Positions 28,488 through 37,586 of a stretch of 64,000 nt of DNA are shown in pieces. Below the pieces are notes generated by a model that worked only from the letters and a program-made list of their open reading frames with translations, was not told where the DNA came from and ran no database searches. The position numbers were made by a program, and so were the translations under genes. This stretch comes from Promicromonosporaceae bacterium (GTDB taxonomy: Bacteria; Actinomycetota; Actinomycetes; Actinomycetales; Cellulomonadaceae), in assembly GCA_009783295.1 (NCBI GenBank), contig WRHK01000003.1, positions 51,390 to 115,389 on the forward strand, in the 5' to 3' direction. Every line of letters begins with the position of its first letter. Positions within the stretch are counted from its first letter, which is position 1.

Positions 28488-29345
28488 ATGCGGGTCGACG
28501 CGCACCACCACGTGTGGGACCTCGCCGTGCGGCCGCAGCCGTGGACCGACGCTCTGCCCGCGCTGCGGTGGTCGTTCGGCATGGACGAGCTGCGGCCCCA
28601 GCTGCGGGCGGCCGGCGTCGACGCCACCGTCGTCGTGCAGACGGTGACGGTCGCGGAGGAGACCCCCGAGCTGCTCGCGCTCGCGGAGCAGGACCCGGAC
28701 GTCGCCGGCGTGGTCGGGTGGGTGGACCTGGCCGACCCGGCCGTCGCCGACCGGATCGCCGCGCTGCGGTCCGGGCCGGGCGGCGGTCGGCTGGTCGGCG
28801 TGCGGCACCAGGTGCAGCACGAGCCGGACCCGCGCTGGCTGCTGCGCCCGGCCGTGCGCCGGGGTCTGCGCGCGGTGGCCGAGGCCGGCCTCGCCTACGA
28901 CGTGCTGGTGACGCACGACCAGCTCGCGCAGGTGGTCGAGGTGTCTCGGCTGGAGCCCGGCGTCCGGTTCGTGCTCGACCACGCCGGCAAGCCGCCCGTC
29001 GCGGCGGGCGCGCTGGAGCCGTGGCGCGCGCACCTGGTGGACCTGGCCCGGTCGCCGAACGTCACGGTCAAGCTCTCGGGCCTGCTCGCCGAGACGGCCG
29101 AGCAGTGGTCGCCCGCCGACCTCGAGCCGTACGCCGCCGCCGTGCTCGACGCCTTCGGCCCCGGGCGTGTGCTGGCCGGCTCCGACTGGCCCGTCTGCAC
29201 CCTGCGCGCCGACTATGCCGCCGCCGACGCGCTGCTGCTGTCCTGGCTCGCCCCGCTCGACCCGGACGAGCGCAACGCCGTCCTGGGCGGCAACGCGGCA
29301 GCGGTCTACCGACTCGACCTCCCGGAGGACCCTCACCGTGGCTGA
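28488..29345 (+). CDS. Amidohydrolase family protein (L-fucono-1,5-lactonase candidate)
   Basis: MRVDAHHHVWDLAVRPQPW, GVRHQVQHEPDPRWLLRPAVRRGL, FVLDHAGKPP, GSDWPVC. Confidence 0.9.
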   Translation: MRVDAHHHVWDLAVRPQPWTDALPALRWSFGMDELRPQLRAAGVDATVVVQTVTVAEETPELLALAEQDPDVAGVVGWVDLADPAVADRIAALRSGPGGGRLVGVRHQVQHEPDPRWLLRPAVRRGLRAVAEAGLAYDVLVTHDQLAQVVEVSRLEPGVRFVLDHAGKPPVAAGALEPWRAHLVDLARSPNVTVKLSGLLAETAEQWSPADLEPYAAAVLDAFGPGRVLAGSDWPVCTLRADYAAADALLLSWLAPLDPDERNAVLGGNAAAVYRLDLPEDPHRG

Positions 29346-30327
29346 GCAGCCCGCCCTCGCCCCGACCCTGCCCGGCCGCGCCGTCGGGCGCACCGCCGTG
29401 CGCGTCACCGCGCTCGGCTTCGGGGCCGCGCCCATCGGCAACCTGGCCCACCCCGTCGACCCCGACGAGGCCGCCGCCGCGGTGGACGCCGCCTGGGACG
29501 CCGGGATCCGCTACTTCGACACGGCGCCGCACTACGGGCTCGGGCTCTCGGAGCGGCGCCTGGGCGCGGCGCTCGCCGGCCGGCCGCGGGACGAGTACGT
29601 CGTGTCCACCAAGGTGGGGCGCCTGCTGGTCCCGAACCCGCACCCCCGCGGCAGCGACCTCGACGCGGGCGGTTTCGCCGTGCCCGACACCCTGGTGCGC
29701 GAGCTCGACTACTCGGCCGACGGCGTGCGCCGGTCGCTGGAGTCCAGCCTGGAGCGGCTGGGCCTCGACCGTGTCGACGTCGTGCTGGTGCACGACCCCG
29801 ACGACCACGTCGACCAGGCGGTCGCCGAGACGATCCCCGCCCTGGTGCGCCTGCGCGACGAGGGTGTGGTCGGTGCCGTCGGCGTCGGGATGAACCAGTG
29901 GCAGGCGCCGCTGCGGATGGTGCGCGAGACCGACCTCGACGTCGTCATGCTCGCCGGGCGCTGGACGCTGCTGGACCGGACCGGCGAGCCGCTGCTCGAC
30001 GCCGCGGCCGAGCGCGGCGTGTCCGTGCTGGCCGCGGCCCCGTACAACTCCGGGCTGCTGGCCCGCGACGAGCCGCCCGCGACCGCGACCTTCAACTATG
30101 CGCAGGCGCCCGACGCCGTGCTCGAGTCGGCCCGCGCCCTGGCCCGGACGGCCCGCGAGCACGGCGTGCGGCTGCCGCAGGCCGCGCTCCAGTTCCCGCT
30201 GCGGCACCCGGCCGTCGTCTCTGTGGTCACCGGGATGCGGCGCGCGGCGCACGTCACGGAGGCCGCGGCCCTGCTGCGGGAGGCCGTGCCGGGCGCGGCG
30301 TGGGAGGCGCTGACGGACGCGCCGTGA
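29338..30327 (+). CDS. Aldo/keto reductase (L-fucose dehydrogenase-like)
   Basis: GTG start VAEQPALAP; ALGFGAAPIGNLAHPV, WDAGIRYFDTAPHYGLGLSERRLGAAL. Confidence 0.9.
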   Translation: MAEQPALAPTLPGRAVGRTAVRVTALGFGAAPIGNLAHPVDPDEAAAAVDAAWDAGIRYFDTAPHYGLGLSERRLGAALAGRPRDEYVVSTKVGRLLVPNPHPRGSDLDAGGFAVPDTLVRELDYSADGVRRSLESSLERLGLDRVDVVLVHDPDDHVDQAVAETIPALVRLRDEGVVGAVGVGMNQWQAPLRMVRETDLDVVMLAGRWTLLDRTGEPLLDAAAERGVSVLAAAPYNSGLLARDEPPATATFNYAQAPDAVLESARALARTAREHGVRLPQAALQFPLRHPAVVSVVTGMRRAAHVTEAAALLREAVPGAAWEALTDAP

Positions 30328-30343
30328 TGCGGGAGGATCCCCG

Positions 30344-30964
30344 CTGACCGCCGCACCGCGTACCGTCGCCGTCGTCCTGTTCGAGGGGTTCGAGCTGCTT
30401 GACGTGTTCGGGCCTGTGGAGCTGTTCAGCCGTGTCGCCGACCGGCTCACGGTCACCTCCCTCGGCCCGGCCGCCGGCCCGGTGGCGAGCAGCCAGGGGG
30501 CCGCCGTGGTCGCCGACGCCGCCTGGGCGGACGCCGGACGCCCCGACATCGTGCTGGTGCCCGGCGGCATGGGCACGCGCGGCCTGGTGTCCGACGATGC
30601 GTTCCTGGCCTGGCTGCGCGACTGGGCCGCGGGCGCCGCCCTCGTCACGTCGGTCTGCACCGGGTCCGGAGTCCTGTCCGCCGCCGGCCTGCTCGACGGG
30701 TACCGCGCCACCAGCAACAAGCGGGCGTTCGCGTGGGCGAGCGGCCAGGGGACCGGCGTGGAGTGGGTGGCCGAGGCCCGCTGGGTCCACGACCGCGACC
30801 GCTGGACGTCGTCGGGCGTCGCCGCCGGGACGGACATGGCGTTCGCGCTGCTCGCCGACCTGTTCGGGGAGGCGGTGGCGCAGGAGGCCGCCGACGGGAT
30901 CGAGCTCGAGGTGCAGCGTGATCCGGCGCACGACCGGTTCGCCGCCCTCAACGGCCTGGTCTGA
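30344..30964 (+). CDS. DJ-1/PfpI (GATase1-like) family protein, probable CTG start
   Basis: RTVAVVLFEGFELLDVFGPVELFSRV...LVTSVCTGSGVLSAAGLLDG; the first ATG/GTG/TTG in frame (GTG 30404) would remove beta-strand 1. Confidence 0.8.
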   Translation: MTAAPRTVAVVLFEGFELLDVFGPVELFSRVADRLTVTSLGPAAGPVASSQGAAVVADAAWADAGRPDIVLVPGGMGTRGLVSDDAFLAWLRDWAAGAALVTSVCTGSGVLSAAGLLDGYRATSNKRAFAWASGQGTGVEWVAEARWVHDRDRWTSSGVAAGTDMAFALLADLFGEAVAQEAADGIELEVQRDPAHDRFAALNGLV

Positions 30965-30967
30965 GCC

Positions 30968-32557
30968 TCAGTCGAGCGCGAACCCCTTGGCGCGCAGCCC
31001 GTCGATGATGCCGGGCAGCGCGTCGACGGTGCCCTGCGTGAGCACGTGCAGCAGCACCACGCTGCCGGGCCGCGCCGCGGCGAGCACGCGGTCGCGCACG
31101 ACGGCGGCCCCCGGCTGCTTCCAGTCCTCGGGGTCCACGGTCCAGAGGTCCACCGAGAGGTGCTGCTCGGCGGCCACCTGCCGCACGACGTCGTCGACCG
31201 CCCCGTACGGCGGGCGGAACGCCGTCGGGCGCAGGCCCGTGATCTGCGTGAGCGTGTCCTGCGTGGTGACGATCTCGGCCTCGACCTGCGCGCGCGTGAG
31301 CTTGGTGAGGTCCGGGTGGGTGGTGGAGTGGTTCCCCAGGCGGTGGCCCTCGGCGAGGATGCGGCGCAGCGTGTCCGGGTGGTCCTTGGCGCGGTTGCCG
31401 ACCGCGTAGAACGTGGCGTGCACGCCCTTGGCCTTGAGGATGTCGAGGATCTGCTCGGTGTGGGCGCCGGGCCCGTCGTCGAAGGTCAGGTGCACGGTCT
31501 GGTCGCCTGTGAACGCACCGGGCGTGGCCTGCTGCACGGCGAACGGGAGCGTGGCCACGGGGACCGTCAGGGTCTCGGTGCCGCCGCCACCGGCCCGGGC
31601 CTTGACCTCCGCCGCCAGCGCGGCCGACGCGGCGACCTTGTCGAGCCGGCGGCCCTCGACGCCGGGTGCGACGACGACGTCGGCCAGGATGATGCGCAGC
31701 TGCGGCGCGGCGTCGACCTTGCCGGCGAGCGCGTCGACGTCGGCGGCGAGGCCCGCCGGGTCGGGGTGGACGGACGCCTTGCCGCCCGCGACAGTGACGG
31801 GCAGCGCGGCGAAGACCCGCTCGGCGGGCACCGTCACGCGGGCGCCGCCGGCGACGAGCGAGAGCGGGCGCTCGACGGCGGCCCGCACCGTGGCGGCGGC
31901 ACCCTCCAGCGTGGCCGCCGGCACGGTCGCGGGGACGGGTGCGGTCGGCAGGTCCACGCTGCTGCGGCCCGCCTGGACGGCGTCGATCACGGCCTGCCGT
32001 GCTCGGGGCACGTCGAGGCGCCGGCCTGGCACGTCCGGGGCCACGGTCACCGTGCCGGCCTCCAGCGTGACCGCCGCGTCCTTCGGCGCGACGGCGACCT
32101 GCGGCGCGAGCGCCTCGAGCGCGGCGTCCAGGTGGGCGCCGTCGAACCGGTCGGGCGGCGGGGCGACGCTCTCCATGCCCCACGCGGCCCGCGTCTGCGT
32201 CACGGCGTCCTGCCAGAACGACCCGTCGCGCCCCGCGCCGAGCATCCGTGCGTGGAGCTCGGGCGCGGCGTCGACCAGGCCGAGCGAGCCGAGCGTGCGA
32301 CGCTCCGCGTGCCCGCCGGCGCCCACCTCGATCCCGGCGCCGGCGCGGCGCGCGGCCACCTTCTGCGCGACCGCGGACGAGTCGCTCCACACCTCGCGGC
32401 GGCTCGCGCCCGCCACCTCCAGGCCCAGCACGGGACGGTGCGTCGCGATCGCGTTGACACCCAGCGGGGCCACGAGCGCGAGGACGACCGCCGCCGCGAC
32501 GGCGACGGCGAGGCGCTTGACGAGCCGGCGGGCCTGCACCCGCCCAGCATCCGTCAT
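30968..32557 (-). CDS. Polysaccharide deacetylase with VanW/YoaR-like repeats
   Basis: N-terminal TM; two VPGRRLD/VEGRRLD-type repeat regions; HLTFDDGPGAHTEQILDILKAKGVHATFY NodB domain. Confidence 0.88.
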   Translation of the reverse strand: MTDAGRVQARRLVKRLAVAVAAAVVLALVAPLGVNAIATHRPVLGLEVAGASRREVWSDSSAVAQKVAARRAGAGIEVGAGGHAERRTLGSLGLVDAAPELHARMLGAGRDGSFWQDAVTQTRAAWGMESVAPPPDRFDGAHLDAALEALAPQVAVAPKDAAVTLEAGTVTVAPDVPGRRLDVPRARQAVIDAVQAGRSSVDLPTAPVPATVPAATLEGAAATVRAAVERPLSLVAGGARVTVPAERVFAALPVTVAGGKASVHPDPAGLAADVDALAGKVDAAPQLRIILADVVVAPGVEGRRLDKVAASAALAAEVKARAGGGGTETLTVPVATLPFAVQQATPGAFTGDQTVHLTFDDGPGAHTEQILDILKAKGVHATFYAVGNRAKDHPDTLRRILAEGHRLGNHSTTHPDLTKLTRAQVEAEIVTTQDTLTQITGLRPTAFRPPYGAVDDVVRQVAAEQHLSVDLWTVDPEDWKQPGAAVVRDRVLAAARPGSVVLLHVLTQGTVDALPGIIDGLRAKGFALD

Positions 32558-32576
32558 GACCGCCGTGACACGAGGC

Positions 32577-33722
32577 TCACCCGCCGGTCGGCGCCGACTG
32601 CACGGTCGGGGCGGCCACGCCCAGGGTCCTGACCAGCGCGTTCACCGCGTCCCGCCCGGCGCGGTTGGCGCCGACCGTCGACGACGACGGCCCGTACCCG
32701 ATCAGGTGCACGCGCGGCTCGCCCGCCACCTGGGTGCCGTCCATGCGGATGCCGCCGCCCGGCTCGCGCAGGTGCAGCGGCCGCAGGTGGTCGAGCGCGG
32801 CCCGGAACCCGGTGTTCCAGAACAGCACGTCCAGGGGAGTGCGCGTGCCGTCGGCCTCGACCACGCCGTCGGGCATGATCCGCGCGAACATCGGGTGGCG
32901 CACCAGCAGCCCGCGCGCCTCCAGGGACCTCACGTACGGCGTGCGGATGAGGCCCGTCGCGGCCACGACCGACAGGGGCGGCAGCCCCGCCCGCACGCGC
33001 TCCTCGACGCGGGCGACGGCGTCGTGCCCCGCCTGCGGCGTGAAATGCCCGTCTACCCAGACCGGCTCGCGGCGCGTGAACCACGTGGTGGTGCCGACGT
33101 GGCTGATCTCCTCCATGAGCTGCAGCGCGCTGATCCCGCCGCCCACGATCCCGACGCGCAGGCCCGCGAAGTCCTCGGCACGCACGTAGTCGGCGGTGTG
33201 GAGCTGGCGGCCCAGGAACGTCTCCTGGCCCGGGTAGGCCGGCCAGAACGGCTTCGACCACGTCCCGGTCGCGTTGACGACCGCCCGGGCCCGCACCGCG
33301 TCGCCGGCGTCCGTGGCGACCAGCAGGTGCTCGCCGTCGTCGTCCCAGCGCACCGACCGCACGCGCACCGGGCGCGCGACGCCCAGGCCGAGCTCGCGCT
33401 CGTAGTCGGCGAAGTACGCGGGCAGCACGTCGGCGCTCGCGGCCTCCGGGTCGACGGCGGGCTGCTCGATGCCGGGCAGGTCGTAGATGTCGTTCACCGT
33501 GGCCATCCGCAGCGACCGCCAGCGGTGCCGCCACGCGCCGCCCGGCCCGTCCTCGGCGTCGAGCACCACGAACGTCGGCGTCGTGCCGCCCGCCGCGGCG
33601 GACGTCGCGGGCACGAAGCCGCGGCGCAGCAGGTGGAAGCCCGCGGAGAGACCGGCCTGGCCGGCCCCGATGACGACGACGTCGGCGGACGTCGGAAGGG
33701 TGCGCACGTCCTGCCCAACCAC
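32577..33722 (-). CDS. FAD-dependent NAD(P)-binding oxidoreductase (flavin monooxygenase-like)
   Basis: VVIGAGQAGLSAGFHLLRRG, VGIVGGGISALQLMEEIS. Confidence 0.88.
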   Translation of the reverse strand: MVGQDVRTLPTSADVVVIGAGQAGLSAGFHLLRRGFVPATSAAAGGTTPTFVVLDAEDGPGGAWRHRWRSLRMATVNDIYDLPGIEQPAVDPEAASADVLPAYFADYERELGLGVARPVRVRSVRWDDDGEHLLVATDAGDAVRARAVVNATGTWSKPFWPAYPGQETFLGRQLHTADYVRAEDFAGLRVGIVGGGISALQLMEEISHVGTTTWFTRREPVWVDGHFTPQAGHDAVARVEERVRAGLPPLSVVAATGLIRTPYVRSLEARGLLVRHPMFARIMPDGVVEADGTRTPLDVLFWNTGFRAALDHLRPLHLREPGGGIRMDGTQVAGEPRVHLIGYGPSSSTVGANRAGRDAVNALVRTLGVAAPTVQSAPTGG

Positions 33723-33768
33723 GCGCGCCCGCCCAGGCTTCCGCGCGCCGCGCGCCTACCGTGGACGC

Positions 33769-34293
33769 GTGGCGCTCGCGGTGTGCCTGCTGTTCGACGG
33801 CCCGACCGACCGTGCCCTGCGACGCCTGTGGCAGCGGCTCGAGGACGACGGCGTGCCCACCCTCGCCACGCACACGCACGGGCGGCACGTGCCGCACCTG
33901 TCCCTCGCGGTGCTGCGGTCGTGGGACCTCGACGCCGTGCGGGCCGCCGTCGAGGCTCTGCCCGACGCCGGCCCCACCACGGTGCGCTTCGACGCGATCG
34001 CCGCGTTCCGCCGCGGGCGCATGAGCCTCGTGCCCGCCCTGCCGAGCGGGCTCGCCCTGCGCCAGGAGCGGCTGGTCGCGGCGCTCGGCGCGTCCGAGCA
34101 GGCGTTGCACAAGCACTACGTGCCGGGCGTGTGGACGCCGCACGTCACGGTCGCGACGCGGGTGCGGCTGGAGCAGGCACCGCTCGTGCTGGCGGCAGCG
34201 TACGAGATCCTGCCGCTCGCGGGCACCCTGCCGCGGGCCGCGCTGGTGGACGCCGGGACCGGCGTCGTGCACCCGCTCGCGACGGTGCCGTGA
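33769..34293 (+). CDS. 2'-5' RNA ligase family protein
   Basis: Two H-x-T/S motifs: PHLSLAVL and PHVTVATRV; GTG start at 33769 preceded by TACCGT. Confidence 0.78.
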   Translation: MALAVCLLFDGPTDRALRRLWQRLEDDGVPTLATHTHGRHVPHLSLAVLRSWDLDAVRAAVEALPDAGPTTVRFDAIAAFRRGRMSLVPALPSGLALRQERLVAALGASEQALHKHYVPGVWTPHVTVATRVRLEQAPLVLAAAYEILPLAGTLPRAALVDAGTGVVHPLATVP

Positions 34294-34343
34294 CGGGGCG
34301 CCCAGCGCTGGCCGCCGCGGGCGGCGTCGGCCAGGGTGGGGCC

Positions 34344-34877
34344 ATGACCTCGAGCATCCGGCCCGAGCGGCCCGGCGACGTCGACGCGATCTGGTCCGTG
34401 ACCGAGCGCGCCTTCCGTGACGCCGACGTGCCGGGCGAGCGCACGGAGGCGTACATCGTCGACGCGCTGCGCGACGCCGGCGCCCTGACGCTGTCCCTGG
34501 TCGCCGACGACGACGGCGCCGTGGTGGGGCACGTCGCGTTCTCGCCGGTGACCGTCTCCGACGGCACGAACGGCTGGTTCATCCTCGGGCCGGTGTCGGT
34601 GCTGCCGGAGCGGCAGGGCCACGGCGTGGGGTCGGCCCTGATCCGGGCCGGGCTCGCCGCGATGCGCGCCGCCGGGGCCCGCGGCTGCCTTCTGGTCGGG
34701 CACCCCGGCTACTACCCGCGGTTCGGGTTCGTGCACCCCACCAACGGGCTCGTCTACCCCGGGGTGCCCGACGACGCGTTCTTCGTGCTCCCGTTCGACG
34801 GGGCCGTCCCCTCCGGCGACGTGCACGTGCACGAGGCCTTCGAGATCACGCGCCCGGCGGACGCGGACCGCGCCTGA
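34344..34877 (+). CDS. GNAT family N-acetyltransferase
   Basis: LGPVSVLPERQGHGVGSALIRAGLAAMRAAGARGCLLVGHPGYYPRFGF. Confidence 0.92.
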   Translation: MTSSIRPERPGDVDAIWSVTERAFRDADVPGERTEAYIVDALRDAGALTLSLVADDDGAVVGHVAFSPVTVSDGTNGWFILGPVSVLPERQGHGVGSALIRAGLAAMRAAGARGCLLVGHPGYYPRFGFVHPTNGLVYPGVPDDAFFVLPFDGAVPSGDVHVHEAFEITRPADADRA

Positions 34878-34981
34878 GCGGCGGCCGCGCGTCGGTGACC
34901 GGCGTCGTTCGGGTCGCAGCGCGCGGGGACGGGAGGCAGCCTGGAAGCACCCATGCGGCGTCGAGCGAACGGGGGACCGAC

Positions 34982-35164
34982 ATGGCTGGCAAGTTCGAGC
35001 TCTGGGTCGACAAGGCGGGCGACTACCGCTGGAACCTCAAGGCGGGCAACGGGCAGGTGATCGCCACGAGCCAGGGCTACTCCTCGAAGGACAGCGCGCT
35101 CAACGGCATCGCCTCCGTCCGCACGAACGCGCCGGACGCCGAGGTGGTGGAGGTGGAGAGATAG
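34982..35164 (+). CDS. YegP family (DUF1508) protein
   Basis: MAGKFELWVDKAGDYRWNLKAGNGQVIATSQGYSSKDSALNGIASVRTNAPDAEV. Confidence 0.93.
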   Translation: MAGKFELWVDKAGDYRWNLKAGNGQVIATSQGYSSKDSALNGIASVRTNAPDAEVVEVER

Positions 35165-35174
35165 CGACCTCAGC

Positions 35175-35248
35175 CGATCGGGACGTGGGAAGCGGATCGG
35201 GACGTGCGGCGCATCGCACGTCCCGATCCGCATGACACGTTCCGATCG
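35175..35248. repeat. Nested palindromic REP-like element, copy B (between convergent genes)
   Basis: GCGGATCGGGACGTGCG (35192-35208) / CGCACGTCCCGATCCGC (35215-35231); outer CGATCGGGACGTG / CACGTTCCGATCG with one mismatch. Confidence 0.88.
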
Positions 35249-35265
35249 CCAGGTCGCCGCCCCCG

Positions 35266-36597
35266 CTACCGCGCCGTCGACCCGCCCGCGAACTCCTGCG
35301 TGTGCTGCGCCGCCGGGATCTGCGCCTGCTCGGGGCGCACCAGGTCGAGCTGGGCGGCCGGCGGGCGGTGCCACAGGCCCAGCAGCCAGTCGGCGCCGAT
35401 CCGGGCCCGGGCGGCCATGCTCGGGATCGCGTAGAGGTGGTAGCCCTTGGCCACCGCCTTGGCGAGCAGGCCCGTGAGCGGCACGCCGAGGGGCCGGGCC
35501 ACGGCCCAGCGCCCGCCGAGGTCGGCGACGAGGCCCAGGTCGTGGTGCCGGTACTCGCGCGCACGGCCGTGGCCCAGGCTGGCGGCGACGTTGTCGGCGA
35601 TCACCTCGCCCTGGCGCTGGGCGTGCTGGGCCGTGGGCGGGTAGGCGGTGCCGGGGTCGCCGTACGGGTTAGGGGCGCCCGCGGAGTCGCCGGCGGCCCA
35701 GACGTCGTCGCGCACGCGCAGGTGGGCGTCCACCACCAGGCGGCCCCGCTCGACGGGCAGGGCGAGCCGCTGGACGAGCGGCGGCGGCGTCACGCCCACG
35801 GTCCACAGGACGGTCCGGGTGGGCACCTGCGAGCCGTCGGTGAGCGTGACGCCGTCGTCGGACATGGAGGCCACCGACACCCCGAGCCGCACCTGCATGC
35901 CCCGGGCGCGCAGCACCTTGAGCGCGTAGCGGCCCAGGCGCGGCCCGAGCTCGGGCAGCACGGTGGGGCTCAGGTCGAGCAGCATCCAGGTGGGGTGCAG
36001 CCCGGCCAGGCGCGGGAAGCGGGACATGAGGCGCTCGGTCTGCGTCTGCAGCTGCGCGGCCGTCTCCGTGCCGGCGTACCCGGCGCCGACCACGAGGAAC
36101 GTGAGCCGGGCATCCCGCTCCGCCGGGTCGGTGGTGGTGTCGGCGCACTCGAGCTGGCGCAGCACGTGGTCGTGCACGTACTGGGCCTCGAGCAGGGTCT
36201 TGAGGCCCAGGGCGTGCTCGCGCAGCCCCGGCGTCGGCAGCACGCGGGTGACGCTGCCCGTGGTGAGCACCAGGCGGTCCCACGGGAGGTCGAACGAGCG
36301 GTCCGCGGCGCCCACCACCCGGACGGTGCGGGCGTCCATGTCGACGTCCTCGACCAGGCCTCGCACGATGCGCGCCGACCCGAGCGCGCCGTGCAGGGGT
36401 ACCGCGACGCGCTGCGCGTCGAGCGTGCCAGCGGCCACCTCGGGCAGCAGCGGCGAATAGCACAGGTGGTCGGACGTGCTGACGACGGTCACGTTCGCCG
36501 CGCCGCGCGGCAGGCGGCGGGCCAGGCGGCGGGCGGCGAAGAACCCGGCGAACCCGCTGCCGACGATGACGATCTCGGGGGTGTGCGTCGTGGCCAT
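35266..36597 (-). CDS. ndh: NAD(P)/FAD-dependent oxidoreductase (type II NADH dehydrogenase-like)
   Basis: EIVIVGSGFAGFFAARRLARRL, VVGAGYAGTETAAQLQ, GDSAGAPN. Confidence 0.9.
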   Translation of the reverse strand: MATTHTPEIVIVGSGFAGFFAARRLARRLPRGAANVTVVSTSDHLCYSPLLPEVAAGTLDAQRVAVPLHGALGSARIVRGLVEDVDMDARTVRVVGAADRSFDLPWDRLVLTTGSVTRVLPTPGLREHALGLKTLLEAQYVHDHVLRQLECADTTTDPAERDARLTFLVVGAGYAGTETAAQLQTQTERLMSRFPRLAGLHPTWMLLDLSPTVLPELGPRLGRYALKVLRARGMQVRLGVSVASMSDDGVTLTDGSQVPTRTVLWTVGVTPPPLVQRLALPVERGRLVVDAHLRVRDDVWAAGDSAGAPNPYGDPGTAYPPTAQHAQRQGEVIADNVAASLGHGRAREYRHHDLGLVADLGGRWAVARPLGVPLTGLLAKAVAKGYHLYAIPSMAARARIGADWLLGLWHRPPAAQLDLVRPEQAQIPAAQHTQEFAGGSTAR

Positions 36598-36629
36598 GGC
36601 GCCAGTCTCGTGCGCGCGTGCGCCCGCGT

Positions 36630-36646
36630 CTTGGGTCGGTCGACTG
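36630..36646 (-). promoter_or_regulatory. Putative LAL-regulon operator, site 1 (ndh promoter)
   Basis: CAGTCGACCGACCCAAG on minus strand, 20 nt upstream of GAGACT. Confidence 0.8.
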
Positions 36647-36656
36647 ACGCGGGATG

Positions 36657-36673
36657 CAGTCGACCGACCCAAG
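36657..36673 (+). promoter_or_regulatory. Putative LAL-regulon operator, site 2 (hydrolase-SDR-LAL1-LAL2 operon promoter)
   Basis: CAGTCGACCGACCCAAG, 20 nt upstream of TAACGT. Confidence 0.8.
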
Positions 36674-36740
36674 CCTGCGGGGCCGGTTCTTCGTAACGTT
36701 GCGCCTGGTGAGGCCAGGTTTCGACCACTCGGAGGGTTCC

Positions 36741-37586
36741 ATGTCAGCCACGTTGATCCGCCCCCGTCGCCGCCGGCTGCGCGCCGCCGTGACCGCCCTG
36801 CTGCTGGTCGCCGCGACGGCCGCCGCCGTCCCCGAGGCCGTGGCGGCGCCGCACGCCGCCGCGCCGCTGCCCACGGTCGTGCTGGTGCACGGCGCCTGGG
36901 CCGACACCGGCTCGTGGTCGGACGTGATCGCGCGGCTCCAGCGCGACGGGTACACCGTCGACGCGTTCGCGACCCCGTTGCAGCGGCTCGGCACCGACAG
37001 CCAGGCCCTCGCCGACTACCTGGCCACCATCGCCGGCCCCATCGTGCTCGTGGGCCACTCCTACGGCGGCGCCGTCATCACCGACGCCGCCACGGGCAAC
37101 CCGAACGTGAAGGCGCTGGTCTACATCGACGCGTTCGCGCCCGCGGAGGGGGAGGCCATCGGGGGGCTCACGGGCGCGGGCAGCGTGCTGGTGACCCACG
37201 ACTCCTCGGAGCTGTTCATCCCGGTGCCGCTGGCGCCGCCCACCGCGACCACGGAGCTGTACCTCCAGCCCGACGCGTTCGTGAGCTACATCGCCAACGA
37301 CCTCCCGGCGAAGAAGGCGCGCACCCTCGCCGCGACCCAGCGGCCGCTCGAGTACGGGGCCCTGGGTGACGCGTCGAGCGCCCCGGCGTGGGCGAGCATC
37401 CCGTCCTGGTACGAGGTGGGCACCCTCGACCAGGTGATCACACCGCAGTCCCAGCTGGACATGGCGCACCGGGCCGGCTCGACCGTCGTCGAGGCCCGCA
37501 CCGGGCACCTGCCCATGGTCTCCGACCCGGGCGCCGTCACGCGCACGGTCGAAGCCGCTGCCGCGGGGACGGAGGCGCGCTCGTGA
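36741..37586 (+). CDS. Secreted alpha/beta hydrolase
   Basis: Signal peptide; VVLVHGAWADTGSWSDVIARLQRDGYTV, LVGHSYGGAVITDAA. Confidence 0.9.
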   Translation: MSATLIRPRRRRLRAAVTALLLVAATAAAVPEAVAAPHAAAPLPTVVLVHGAWADTGSWSDVIARLQRDGYTVDAFATPLQRLGTDSQALADYLATIAGPIVLVGHSYGGAVITDAATGNPNVKALVYIDAFAPAEGEAIGGLTGAGSVLVTHDSSELFIPVPLAPPTATTELYLQPDAFVSYIANDLPAKKARTLAATQRPLEYGALGDASSAPAWASIPSWYEVGTLDQVITPQSQLDMAHRAGSTVVEARTGHLPMVSDPGAVTRTVEAAAAGTEARS

